Positions 9,383-17,216 of a DNA stretch of 64,000 nt are shown piece by piece (positions within the stretch are counted from its first letter, which is position 1; the number at the start of each line of letters is the position of its first letter). The stretch spans positions 56,240 to 120,239 of the forward strand of contig NZ_JABEQH010000012.1 in NCBI RefSeq assembly GCF_014174305.1. The letters are read 5' to 3'. The DNA comes from Gluconacetobacter johannae (GTDB lineage: Bacteria > Pseudomonadota > Alphaproteobacteria > Acetobacterales > Acetobacteraceae). The notes beneath the pieces were generated by a model that saw only the letters and a list, made by a program, of their open reading frames with translations, did no database searches and had not been told where the DNA came from. Position numbers and translations under genes: made by a program.

Positions 9383-9907
9383 TCCTGCACTCCACATGCG
9401 CTTCGGGCGGCAAAGAGTTCGCTCGGCCCCATCGCATTCGACGACCTGTCCAACGCGCATATGTCCATCACATGGCGTATAATTAACTTTTCACGGTACA
9501 TATTAAATTTTGTCAACAGATTCGGATTATAAATGATTGATTTTTTAATTCACTAAATTATCAGTGTTTAATGATCGGCCCGTGTGACCGCGCGCAGGCT
9601 GCGTGAACCGTCGCACTCCCCGTCACACCGCACACGCAACGAACGGCTGCCAAGCATCTTTCGTGCCACCACCGCCCTCGACGTTCATTCCATTTCGATA
9701 TCGGATTATTTTGTTCGATAAATACCATTCTGAAATCAAGTGCATAGAACGTTTTTTGAAGGTCAGACCAAATTCCGCAAGGCCTGCGCTATTTCACCTT
9801 AAATTACGGTTTAATAAGATTAATAGAAAATATGATCTAGTGTAATGGTGTGAAATTTCATATGACGATTTTCCATCGACTTTTGGAACCGGCAGGCCGA
9901 ACGTTAC
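9383..9907. promoter_or_regulatory. Divergent AT-rich promoter region
   Basis: This 525-bp gap separates the TonB receptor from the ABC importer. It is clearly more AT-rich than its surroundings, especially 9480-9870, and should hold both promoters. A short plus-strand frame at 9603-9845 has no family features and is not called. I saw no convincing operator palindrome or riboswitch. Confidence 0.5.
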
Positions 9908-10690
9908 ATGTCCAGCATCACCCTTCAGAACGTCACCCAGACCTACACCCGGCGGGACGACGCGCAGGTTGTGCTGCGCGACGTCTCCCTGAGCGTGGAA
10001 ACGGGTGAATTCCTGTGCGTGATCGGCCCCAGCGGATGCGGCAAATCGACCTTGCTGGAGCTGATGGCCGGGCTCGAGCGTCCTTCACGGGGGCAGGTGC
10101 TTGTCGACGGCCGCGTCATCGAAGGCCCGGGGCGCGGGCGTGGCGTCGTGTTCCAGCAATATGCGCTGATGCCGTGGCTGACCGCGCTGGGCAATGTGGA
10201 ATTCGGCCTTGCCGCCGCGGGTTATTCCCGCCGGGTGCGCCGCCAACGCGCGCTTGAATTTCTGGACCTGGTCGGCCTTGCGGAATACGCGTCCCGCCAC
10301 CCCGACGAATTGTCCGGCGGCATGAAGCAGCGGGTCGCCATTGCCCGCAGCCTGGCCATCAGTCCCGATATCCTGCTGATGGACGAACCCTTCGGCGCCC
10401 TGGACCCCGAAACGCGCGAGACCCTGCAGGACGAGTTATTGCGATTATGGCGCGCCACCGGACATACTGTCGTGTTCATTACACATGATATCGACGAAGC
10501 CCTGTACCTGGGCCGCCGCGTGATGGTCATGGCGCGCGGACCCGGCCGGGTCGCGGCGGTGATCGACGTTCCGTTCGCCGATCGTCCCGCCGGGGCCGAC
10601 GTCCGCACCCTTCCGCGCTTCATCGAACTGCGCCAGCAGTTGCGCGGAATGCTGCACGACCGTGGTGGCGATGCCCATGGCCACCTCTGA
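9908..10690 (+). CDS. ABC transporter ATP-binding protein, NitT/TauT type
   Basis: A 260-residue ATPase with Walker A GPSGCGKST (residues 40-48), the Q-loop in FQQYALMPW (82-90), signature LSGGM (135-139), Walker B ILLMDEPFGALD (155-166) and the H-loop in VVFITHDIDEA. This set matches the SsuB/TauB/NrtD group, which powers import of sulfonates, nitrate, cyanate, pyrimidine precursors and similar small molecules. Its end overlaps the permease start by about 20 bases. With the permease and binding protein it forms a complete importer. Confidence 0.9.
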   Translation: MSSITLQNVTQTYTRRDDAQVVLRDVSLSVETGEFLCVIGPSGCGKSTLLELMAGLERPSRGQVLVDGRVIEGPGRGRGVVFQQYALMPWLTALGNVEFGLAAAGYSRRVRRQRALEFLDLVGLAEYASRHPDELSGGMKQRVAIARSLAISPDILLMDEPFGALDPETRETLQDELLRLWRATGHTVVFITHDIDEALYLGRRVMVMARGPGRVAAVIDVPFADRPAGADVRTLPRFIELRQQLRGMLHDRGGDAHGHL

Positions 10691-11519
10691 AAGCGTCCGG
10701 ACGATGGCGCGCCCTGCGGGCCGCATCGCCTCCCCCCGTGCCGCCCGCGGGGCGGCCTACCCGGCGGTCGTCGCCCTGAAATACGGCACGATGCCGGCCC
10801 TGCTGATCCTGATATGGGAAATCGCCCCCAGGCTGAACCTTGTCAGCCCGGTGTTCTTTCCGCCGTTCTCGGTCGTGGCGCACACCGCATGGTCGCTGCT
10901 GCTGTCGGGGGTGCTGCCGCGTCATGCCATGGCCAGCGTCGGACGCGCGGGTGCGGGCCTGATGCTGGCGACGGCGCTGGCCGTCCCCCTGGGTGTCGGC
11001 ATCAGCGCCAGCCGGCTGCTGTCGGACATGCTGTCGCCGGTGCTCGAAGCCTTTCGCAACACGTCGCCGCTGGCCTTGCTTCCGGCTTTTACTCTTGTCC
11101 TGGGTATCGGCGAAGTTTCAAAAGTCACCATGGTCGTCTACGCCACCTTCTGGCCGATCCTTCTCAACACCATCGCGGGGGTGCGCGGTGTCGATCGGGT
11201 TCTGGTGAAGGCGGGGCGAGCCATGGGCCTGTCGCGCGTGCAGCTGGTGACGCGCATCGTGCTGCCCGCCGCGATGCCGACCATTTTCACCGGAATCCGC
11301 CTGGCGATGTCGGCCGCGTTCCTGGTCCTGATCGCGGCGGAAATGAACGGCGCCCGCGCGGGCCTGGGGTTTTTCGTCAACAGCGCCCAGGCCAATTTCC
11401 AGATTCCGGAAATGTACTCCGGAATCCTGGCATTATCGGCGGTCGGGCTGTTTTTCAACGGCGCCCTGGTCCTGCTCGGCCGGCGCATCGGCGTTCTTCG
11501 CAAGAGCGTCGCGCCGTGA
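10671..11519 (+). CDS. ABC transporter permease, NitT/TauT type
   Basis: About 282 residues with roughly six membrane helices. The cytoplasmic EAA-like loop reads AGRAMGLSRVQLVTRIVLP, followed by AAMPTIFTGIRLAMS, as in SsuC/TauC. Possible starts are the ATGs at 10671 and 10677 or a GTG at 10662; all overlap the ATPase gene, and 10671 is used. The stop overlaps the GTG start of the binding protein. Confidence 0.88.
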   Translation: MPMATSESVRTMARPAGRIASPRAARGAAYPAVVALKYGTMPALLILIWEIAPRLNLVSPVFFPPFSVVAHTAWSLLLSGVLPRHAMASVGRAGAGLMLATALAVPLGVGISASRLLSDMLSPVLEAFRNTSPLALLPAFTLVLGIGEVSKVTMVVYATFWPILLNTIAGVRGVDRVLVKAGRAMGLSRVQLVTRIVLPAAMPTIFTGIRLAMSAAFLVLIAAEMNGARAGLGFFVNSAQANFQIPEMYSGILALSAVGLFFNGALVLLGRRIGVLRKSVAP

Positions 11520-12532
11520 TCTCGCGTCGCGCCCTGTGCGGCGGGCTGGCCGCGCTGGCGTTACCCAGGCCCGCCCTGGCGGGGTCCGCACCCGAAATCA
11601 CGCGCCTGCGCTACCAGGGCGGGGCGGGGCGCGTGATGTTTCCGGAACTGGCCGAGGATCTTGGCTACCTGGCGCCGATCCGGCTGGAATGGGTGGGCAA
11701 CACCATCAGCGGTCCGCAGGACATCCAGGCCCTCGTCACCGACGATGTCGATATCGGCGGAGCCTTCAACGGGTCCATCCTGAAAATGATCGCCTATGGC
11801 GCGCCGGCCGTGGCCGTGATCGGCACCGGCGGGTCGGATGCGCTGTCGTCATCGAAACTCTGCGTCATGTCGAACCATCCGGTGCGGACGGCGGCGGACC
11901 TGCGCGGCCGTACGATCGGCCTCAACGCCCTTGGCGCCCAGTCGGAATTCAGCCTGAACCGCTACCTGCATAACGGCGGACAGGGCGATGTCGACACGGC
12001 CGGGATAACGCTGGTGCCGTTGCCGCCTGTGGCCCTTGAAGGCGCGTTGCGTATGGGGCGGATCGACGCGGCGATGTTTCCCGCCCCCTTGCAGGATATC
12101 GCCATGGCGCGCGGCGGGTTGCAGGAGGTGTTTTCGGAGTACGATCTGTTCGGCGACCTGATGATGAACGCCCTCGCCATGCGCCGGTCGTTCGTGGCGC
12201 AACACCCCGCGACCGCGCGGCTGTTCGTCGGCGCCATGGCCCGGGCCATCGAATGGGCGCGCGTCACCCCGCGCGCCACCGTCATCGCGCGTTTCAAATC
12301 CATCGTGCGCCGGCGCGGGCGGAACGAAAACCTCATGCCGCTGGACTACTGGAAGTCCACGTCGGTCGGGCAGCCCGGCGGGGTTCTGCAACCCACCGAT
12401 TTTTCCATCTTCCGGGACTGGTTCGTGCGGAACGGCGAACCCCGACTGGCCGAGGTGAACCTCACCCAGATCTACTCCAACAGTTTCAATCCCTACGCGG
12501 CACGTACCCCCCTGCCCTCCGATCCCGAATAA
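11516..12532 (+). CDS. ABC transporter substrate-binding protein, NitT/TauT type
   Basis: A 338-residue periplasmic protein starting at a GTG that overlaps the permease stop (GTGA). A signal peptide runs MISRRALCGGLAALALP to ALAGS. The body has the SsuA/TauA/NMT1-like pattern: VGNTISGPQDIQALVTDDVD, ADLRGRTIGLNALGAQSEF, and ALRMGRIDAAMFPAPLQ. These proteins bind small anions or thiamine-like precursors. The ligand cannot be fixed, but pairing with a TonB receptor suggests a substrate too large or scarce for porins. Confidence 0.85.
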   Translation: MISRRALCGGLAALALPRPALAGSAPEITRLRYQGGAGRVMFPELAEDLGYLAPIRLEWVGNTISGPQDIQALVTDDVDIGGAFNGSILKMIAYGAPAVAVIGTGGSDALSSSKLCVMSNHPVRTAADLRGRTIGLNALGAQSEFSLNRYLHNGGQGDVDTAGITLVPLPPVALEGALRMGRIDAAMFPAPLQDIAMARGGLQEVFSEYDLFGDLMMNALAMRRSFVAQHPATARLFVGAMARAIEWARVTPRATVIARFKSIVRRRGRNENLMPLDYWKSTSVGQPGGVLQPTDFSIFRDWFVRNGEPRLAEVNLTQIYSNSFNPYAARTPLPSDPE

Positions 12533-12658
12533 AACGGCTATCCGGCATACGAGGTTGATGGATTCTTAATGCGCCGGATCAAGCGTCAGATTTGGTTGTT
12601 CGCTTTTATGCGAACAAGTAGGTTATAATATTCTTAGACGCTAAAGCAGGAGGAAATT

Positions 12659-12949
12659 ATGGAATTGAATCCAAATATAAAAACGGCATGGGCAGTCCTT
12701 ATCTTAGTATGGCAATGGAAATGGTTTTCTGTAATCATTGCGTTATTTTTTGGCATTTTGGGTGTTTTTTTGCTCGCGAAAAAATCACCAAACAATGTTT
12801 CCCACCTTTGGAAAGGAGAGTTTATTCGTTGGGCCATAGCGTCTTTTGTAGCGATCTCGCTTATAATAGGCATTTACGGCTTCTTGGCTTACGACCCACA
12901 GAAACAAAAAGAACCTGTAAAGGAAGAAGAAAACTTCAATTTCAACTAA
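12659..12949 (+). CDS. Small low-GC two-helix membrane protein, unknown function
   Basis: A 96-residue protein with a strong ribosome site (AGGAGGAAATT) just before the ATG. It has two hydrophobic helices, about residues 10-42 (AWAVLILVWQWKWFSVIIAL onward) and 57-77 (IRWAIASFVAISLIIGIYGF), and an acidic Lys/Glu/Asn-rich tail. I do not recognise a family. Codon use and base composition are far more AT-rich than the neighbours, which indicates recent acquisition. It lies alone between the ABC importer and Repeat A2. Confidence 0.7.
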   Translation: MELNPNIKTAWAVLILVWQWKWFSVIIALFFGILGVFLLAKKSPNNVSHLWKGEFIRWAIASFVAISLIIGIYGFLAYDPQKQKEPVKEEENFNFN

Positions 12950-13266
12950 ATACGAAAATTGTTACGTTGGGTTAAATTGCAATTAAGATCGCCAAAAAAT
13001 AAGGCTATCCGGCATTTGGGGTTGATAGATGACACGGTTACACTCGTCGAGCCCGATGTAATTCATTCATCGTGGAGGCAGAGAGTAGAGATAGTAGATA
13101 TGAGTAGGAATTTAACTCAGGCTGAACTAACTACCGCAGCAGCACTGGGTCGGCAGTGGCCGCAGCATCTGCCAAAGCTCAAGCAACAGCGCAGGCATTA
13201 ACAACCGCAGTTGTAAGCGCTGGCGGTGGTCCAATTGACTGCATGAAGCCCGCCTGGCAGCAAACG
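12950..13266. other. Low-GC intergenic stretch
   Basis: No confident gene. A plus-strand frame at 12959-13201 includes SRNLTQAELTTAAALGRQW. Another frame over 13156-13260 translates to AAASAKAQATAQALTTAVVS followed by AGGGPIDC, which looks like an Ala/Gly-rich protein fragment. They are out of frame with each other, so this may be a decayed gene. The AT-rich composition continues from the small membrane protein and ends at Repeat A2. Confidence 0.35.
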
Positions 13267-13319
13267 GGTTTCCAAAGGGCGCTGCCCTTTGGCGGGTTTC
13301 AGGGCAGCGCCCTGAGGCA
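13267..13319 (+). repeat. Repeat A, copy 2
   Basis: Same layout as the copy at 6838: CCAAAGGGC/GCCCTTTGG hairpin, CGGGTTT, then CAGGGC/GCCCTG hairpin. The first stem differs from copy 1 on both arms, so pairing is conserved. It sits eight bases after the etfB stop on the opposite strand and may terminate the gbc-dgc operon. Confidence 0.9.
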
Positions 13320-13327
13320 TGCCACCG

Positions 13328-14104
13328 TCAGGACCCTGCGGGCGGGGGCAGCACGCCCAGCGCCCGCAGATGGTCGATGATGGCCCGCGCGGCGTCCTGC
13401 GGCGCGGGGTCGACCAGCACCCGGCCGCCCGTCCCCTGCGCCGCCGCCGCGATCAGGCGCGGCCGGCGGCGATAGGCGCGCTCCTCCGCCGCCTCGGCCA
13501 CGGGCGGCGGCCCGTCGAGGCCGCACGGCAGCGCGCGCAGACATGCCGCGCGGGCCTGCGCGAAGACGAAATCCGGCACGCACGCCGCGACGTCGTGCAC
13601 GCCCACCACGCAGGGCAGGGCGACCCGCGCCGCACGCCGCGCGCCACGCGGGCGCGCCTGTTCCAGGTCCAGGTCCGGCGACGCCCCCGCCTGTTGCGCC
13701 CCCGCCCGCTGCGCCTGGGCGACGTCCGCCACCATCGGCCAGCCCAGCCGCTCCGCCACCGCATAGGGCAGCAGGCCGCTGTCCGCGCCGCCCGAGGCGC
13801 GCCGGCCCGCCAGCACCAGCTCCACCGGCCCCTCCGCGAACAGCGCCCCCGACAGGATGGCCCCCGCCAGCGCGGCGACCGGATCGGCCTCCCCCCCGTC
13901 CAGGCAGACGATGTCCGCCAGGCCGTAGCCGGCGTACTCCCGCAGCACCGGGGCGGGCGGGCCGGCATGCAGCCCGACCATCCGCGCGCCCAGCGCCCGC
14001 GCCAGGCCGATGGCGCGGATTTCGGTCCCCACCGGGGCCGGCCGGCCCGACACCGGGTCGATCCCCGCCGACAGAAGCACCACCGCCCGCATGGCCGTCG
14101 CCAT
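13328..14104 (-). CDS. etfB: Electron transfer flavoprotein beta subunit, dimethylglycine pathway type
   Basis: A 258-residue ETF beta-like protein. It has the core VELVLAGRRASGGADSGLLP (nucleotide-binding loop) and GLADIVCLDGGEADPV, followed by the conserved AERLGWPMVADV. It is last in the operon after etfA, and its ATG shares one base with the etfA stop (TGATG). ETF takes electrons from flavoprotein dehydrogenases. Placement behind dgcAB means it should serve dimethylglycine oxidation rather than general fatty acid oxidation. Confidence 0.85.
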   Translation of the reverse strand: MATAMRAVVLLSAGIDPVSGRPAPVGTEIRAIGLARALGARMVGLHAGPPAPVLREYAGYGLADIVCLDGGEADPVAALAGAILSGALFAEGPVELVLAGRRASGGADSGLLPYAVAERLGWPMVADVAQAQRAGAQQAGASPDLDLEQARPRGARRAARVALPCVVGVHDVAACVPDFVFAQARAACLRALPCGLDGPPPVAEAAEERAYRRRPRLIAAAAQGTGGRVLVDPAPQDAARAIIDHLRALGVLPPPAGS

Positions 14105-15315
14105 CACCCGCCCTCCGCCGCCAGCGCATCGCGAATGGCCGGCATCACGCGCTGCGCGTCCGCGATGACCGACAGGCCGGCGCGCGCCACCATGGCGGCG
14201 TGCAGGTCGGTGTTGACGGCCACCACATGCTCCACCCGTCCCAGCCCCTGCAGATGCTGCGGCGCGCCCGCGATGCCGAAGGCCAGATAGCACACGGCGT
14301 CCAGCACGGTGCCCGACGCCCCCACCTGGGCCGCGCGCGGCATGGACCCGGCGTCACAGACCACGCGGCTGGCCCCCGGCGTGGCGTGCAGGCCGGCCAC
14401 CACCGACCGGAACAGGGCGAAATCGGTCACGCCATTGCCCGCCGCCACCACGAACGGGGCCTCGGCCAGCGTCATCGTCGCCGGATCGGCCGCACGGGGC
14501 GCCGAGGCGCGAATGCGCCCCGCCATCGGCGGGGCCGGGGGCGGATCGACCGCCAGCGGCCGGGCCTCCCGCACCGCGCCCGCATAGGGCGCGACCCGGT
14601 CGGCCGCCAGCGTCAGCAGCGCCGGCGGGGCCGAAACCTGCTCGCACCGGCCGGCCCGGCACGGGCGGATGGCCTGCCGGGCCGTCAGGACCTCCACCCC
14701 CGTCATCAGTCCCCGCCCGGTGCGCGCGGCGACGCGGCGCGCCAGGTCCGCCCCGTCGTCGCTGTCGGGAAACAGCACATGCCGGGGCGACAGCGCGGCC
14801 AGCGCGGCGCAGACGATGGCCGCCCGAGCGTCCGGGTCGTCGGCGGCCAGATCCACCAGCGCCAGACGGTCGGCCCCCGCCGGCCCGGCATCCCCCAAGT
14901 CGGGCATACCCGCGCCGCCCAGCAGCACCACCGCACCGGACGCCGCGTCGGCCAGCACGCGCGCCGCCCCCAGCACCTGCCGGTCCAGCCGGTCCAGCCG
15001 CCCATCCGGCAGGTCGGGGACCGCCACCACCAGGCAGGCCGGATCGTCCACGCGCACCACCCGCACGGCCGGGGCCGGCGCGGCCGCGCGCGCCGCACCG
15101 ATGCCCGCCCCGCCGCCACGCGCCAGACGCGGCCGGTCCCCGCCGGGCACCAGCAGCCGGGCGTGTTCGGCACGCGGATCGCGCCGAAGCCGGCCCGACG
15201 ACCCGATACCCGCCCCGCCCGGCGGCTGCGCCAGGTCGAAGCGCGGCCGCGCGCCCGCCCCGACCTGCCGCGCCGCCCGTTCGGCGCGCGGATCGCGGCG
15301 CGGGCGGCCGGTCAT
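14104..15315 (-). CDS. etfA: Electron transfer flavoprotein alpha subunit, dimethylglycine pathway type
   Basis: A 403-residue ETF alpha-like protein, longer than the usual 310-330. The extra N-terminus is Arg-rich and repeats RRDPRAE twice. The C-terminal FAD domain is conserved: FVVAAGNGVTDF, SRVVCDAGSMPRAAQVGASG, YLAFGIAGAPQHLQGL and VVAVNTD. The ATG at 15315 overlaps the dgcB stop (ATGA). With EtfB it would carry electrons from DgcA to DgcB and the quinone pool. The long N-terminus appears to be a feature of this catabolic subtype. Confidence 0.87.
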   Translation of the reverse strand: MTGRPRRDPRAERAARQVGAGARPRFDLAQPPGGAGIGSSGRLRRDPRAEHARLLVPGGDRPRLARGGGAGIGAARAAAPAPAVRVVRVDDPACLVVAVPDLPDGRLDRLDRQVLGAARVLADAASGAVVLLGGAGMPDLGDAGPAGADRLALVDLAADDPDARAAIVCAALAALSPRHVLFPDSDDGADLARRVAARTGRGLMTGVEVLTARQAIRPCRAGRCEQVSAPPALLTLAADRVAPYAGAVREARPLAVDPPPAPPMAGRIRASAPRAADPATMTLAEAPFVVAAGNGVTDFALFRSVVAGLHATPGASRVVCDAGSMPRAAQVGASGTVLDAVCYLAFGIAGAPQHLQGLGRVEHVVAVNTDLHAAMVARAGLSVIADAQRVMPAIRDALAAEGG

Positions 15316-17216
15316 GCCGTCACCACGGCGTCGAGCACCAGTTCCGCAATGTCGCGCACCTCGGGCCGGGGGGCAGGCACGCCTTCCAGCATGGCGGTGC
15401 AGCCCGGACAGCCCACGGCCACGATCGCCGCCCCCACAGCACCGGCCTGCGCCATCCGCAGGTCCGGGATCCGCGCCGCCCCGTCCACGTCGCTGATCGG
15501 GTTGCCGCCGCCCCCGCCGCAGCACATCGACCGCAGGCCGTGGCGCGCCATTTCCACCCGCGTGCCGCAGGCGGCGTCCAGCAGGCGGCGCGGGGCCGCG
15601 ACCTCGCCATTGTAGCGGCCCAGGTAGCAGGGGTCGTGATAGGCGACCGGCGGCAGGTCGCGCGGCGCAAGGCGCAGGGCCCCGCCGGTCACCAGCTCGT
15701 CCAGCAGCGCCGTGTGGTGCTGCACCGTCCAGTGCCCGCCCAGCGCCGGATATTCGTTCCGCAACACATGCAGCGCATGCGGGTCGGCGGTGACGATCCG
15801 TTGGAAGCGCCGCGCGTTCAGCGTCGCAATGGCCTCGTCGGCCAGCAGGCGGAAGGTCGCCTCGTCCCCCAGGCGGCGGGCCAGGTCGCCGCAATCGGGC
15901 TCGGCCGCGCCCAGGATGGCGAAGCGCAGGCCGGCCAGCCGCATCAGCCGCACCAGCGCCTGCAAGGTGCGGCCATGGCGCAGGTCGAACGCGCCCTCGC
16001 CCAGCCACAGCAGGATGTCGGTCTCGCCCCCCTCGGGCAGCACCGGCACGTCCAGCGCCGCCAGCGCGTCGGCGCGGGCGGCCAGCGGGCGGCCGCCGGG
16101 CTCGGCGCTGTCGCGCATCCGGCGCAGCGCCTGTGCCGCCCCCGGCCGCACCTGCCCCAGCATCAGCGTCTGCCCCCGCCGCAGATCGACGATGGCGTCC
16201 ACATGCTCGATCATCATCGGGCATTCCTCGACGCAGGCGCGGCAGGTGGTGCAGGCCCACAGCGTGTCGGGATGGATCATCGCCCCGGCGCCGATGATCG
16301 GCGCATCCATGCCGCCCCGGCACGCCACCGGCGGCGCGTTGGGGGCCGGGCTGCCGCTATAGGAAGCGCCGCCCCCGCGCGTGGCCGCGACCAGATCCTG
16401 GACCAGCGCCTTGGGGTTCAGCCGCTGCCCGGCGGCGAAGGCCGGGCAGGCCTGCTCGCACCGGCCGCACTGGATGCAGGCGTCGAAGCTGGCCAAAGCG
16501 GTCCAGGCGAAATCGGACGGCGCCAGCGCGCCCAGACGCGCGGCATCCAGGTCCAGCGGCCGCAAGGCGGTGTCCCGCCCGCCGCCGAACCGCCCCGGCC
16601 GCGCATGGGCGGCCAGCCAGACCGTGCCGGCAAAGGCATGGCGCATCGGCCCACGCGCGAACTGCACCAGCAGGCCCACCGCCCCGCCCACTGTCAGCAC
16701 CAGCGGCGCCAGCAGCAGGGGCGATCCACCATCCGGCGCGGCCAGCAGGCCCAGCGCCAGCAGCAGCGCCCCGCCCGCATAGGCCCCCAGCGCGCCGGGC
16801 AGCCACAGGAACATCCCCCCCGACAGGAAGGAGGGCACCGCCGGCCGCCGCCGCCGCCGCACCAGCACCGCCCCCCACAGCGCGGCGGCGAACAGCACCG
16901 CCACCACCGCCCACCAGGCCCGGCTGCCACGCAGCGCCGGCAGGGCCGCCAGCATCAGCGCCACGCTGCCCCCCAGCAGCCCGCCGGCCGCGGGCACATG
17001 CATCCGCGCGGCCTCGGGCCGGCGTTCGACGACATGATGGACATCGACCAGATAGCGGCGCGGCACGGCGGCCAGGCCCGCGACCCAATCCACCCGGACC
17101 GGCCGCCCCCGCCGCCAGCGCCGCGCAAGGCCCAGCGCCGCCAGCAGCACGCACGCCACCAGCCCCCAGGCCAGACAGGCCACAATCAGCGCCACGGGGC
17201 TCAGAAATCCTTGCAC
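15312..17216 (-). CDS. dgcB: Dimethylglycine demethylation iron-sulfur protein DgcB
   Basis: A 634-residue membrane iron-sulfur protein. Hydrophobic helices fill the first 190 residues. Two [4Fe-4S] motifs follow (CIQCGRCEQACP and CTTCRACVEECP), then CCG-type cysteine motifs (YHDPCYLGRYN, SMCCGGGGGN, VGCPGCTAML). This is the electron-transfer partner of DgcA in Pseudomonas dimethylglycine catabolism, resembling HdrD/GlpC proteins. It overlaps dgcA by 16 bases and etfA by four. Confidence 0.9.
   Translation of the reverse strand: MQGFLSPVALIVACLAWGLVACVLLAALGLARRWRRGRPVRVDWVAGLAAVPRRYLVDVHHVVERRPEAARMHVPAAGGLLGGSVALMLAALPALRGSRAWWAVVAVLFAAALWGAVLVRRRRRPAVPSFLSGGMFLWLPGALGAYAGGALLLALGLLAAPDGGSPLLLAPLVLTVGGAVGLLVQFARGPMRHAFAGTVWLAAHARPGRFGGGRDTALRPLDLDAARLGALAPSDFAWTALASFDACIQCGRCEQACPAFAAGQRLNPKALVQDLVAATRGGGASYSGSPAPNAPPVACRGGMDAPIIGAGAMIHPDTLWACTTCRACVEECPMMIEHVDAIVDLRRGQTLMLGQVRPGAAQALRRMRDSAEPGGRPLAARADALAALDVPVLPEGGETDILLWLGEGAFDLRHGRTLQALVRLMRLAGLRFAILGAAEPDCGDLARRLGDEATFRLLADEAIATLNARRFQRIVTADPHALHVLRNEYPALGGHWTVQHHTALLDELVTGGALRLAPRDLPPVAYHDPCYLGRYNGEVAAPRRLLDAACGTRVEMARHGLRSMCCGGGGGNPISDVDGAARIPDLRMAQAGAVGAAIVAVGCPGCTAMLEGVPAPRPEVRDIAELVLDAVVTA

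Noticed and set aside
9603..9845. 80-codon frame in the TonB-ABC gap
   Set aside because: No ribosome site, no family traits and AT-driven Lys/Asn/Phe content expected in a promoter region.
12959..13201. 80-codon frame considered as a bacteriocin-like peptide
   Set aside because: The double-glycine-like and Ala-rich part is in another frame, and no ribosome site precedes it. Listed as a decayed region only.
13267..13319. Repeat A considered as a small RNA or riboswitch
   Set aside because: It is short, occurs at gene 3' ends in both orientations and lacks a conserved ligand-core pattern. A terminator or REP-like element explains it better.
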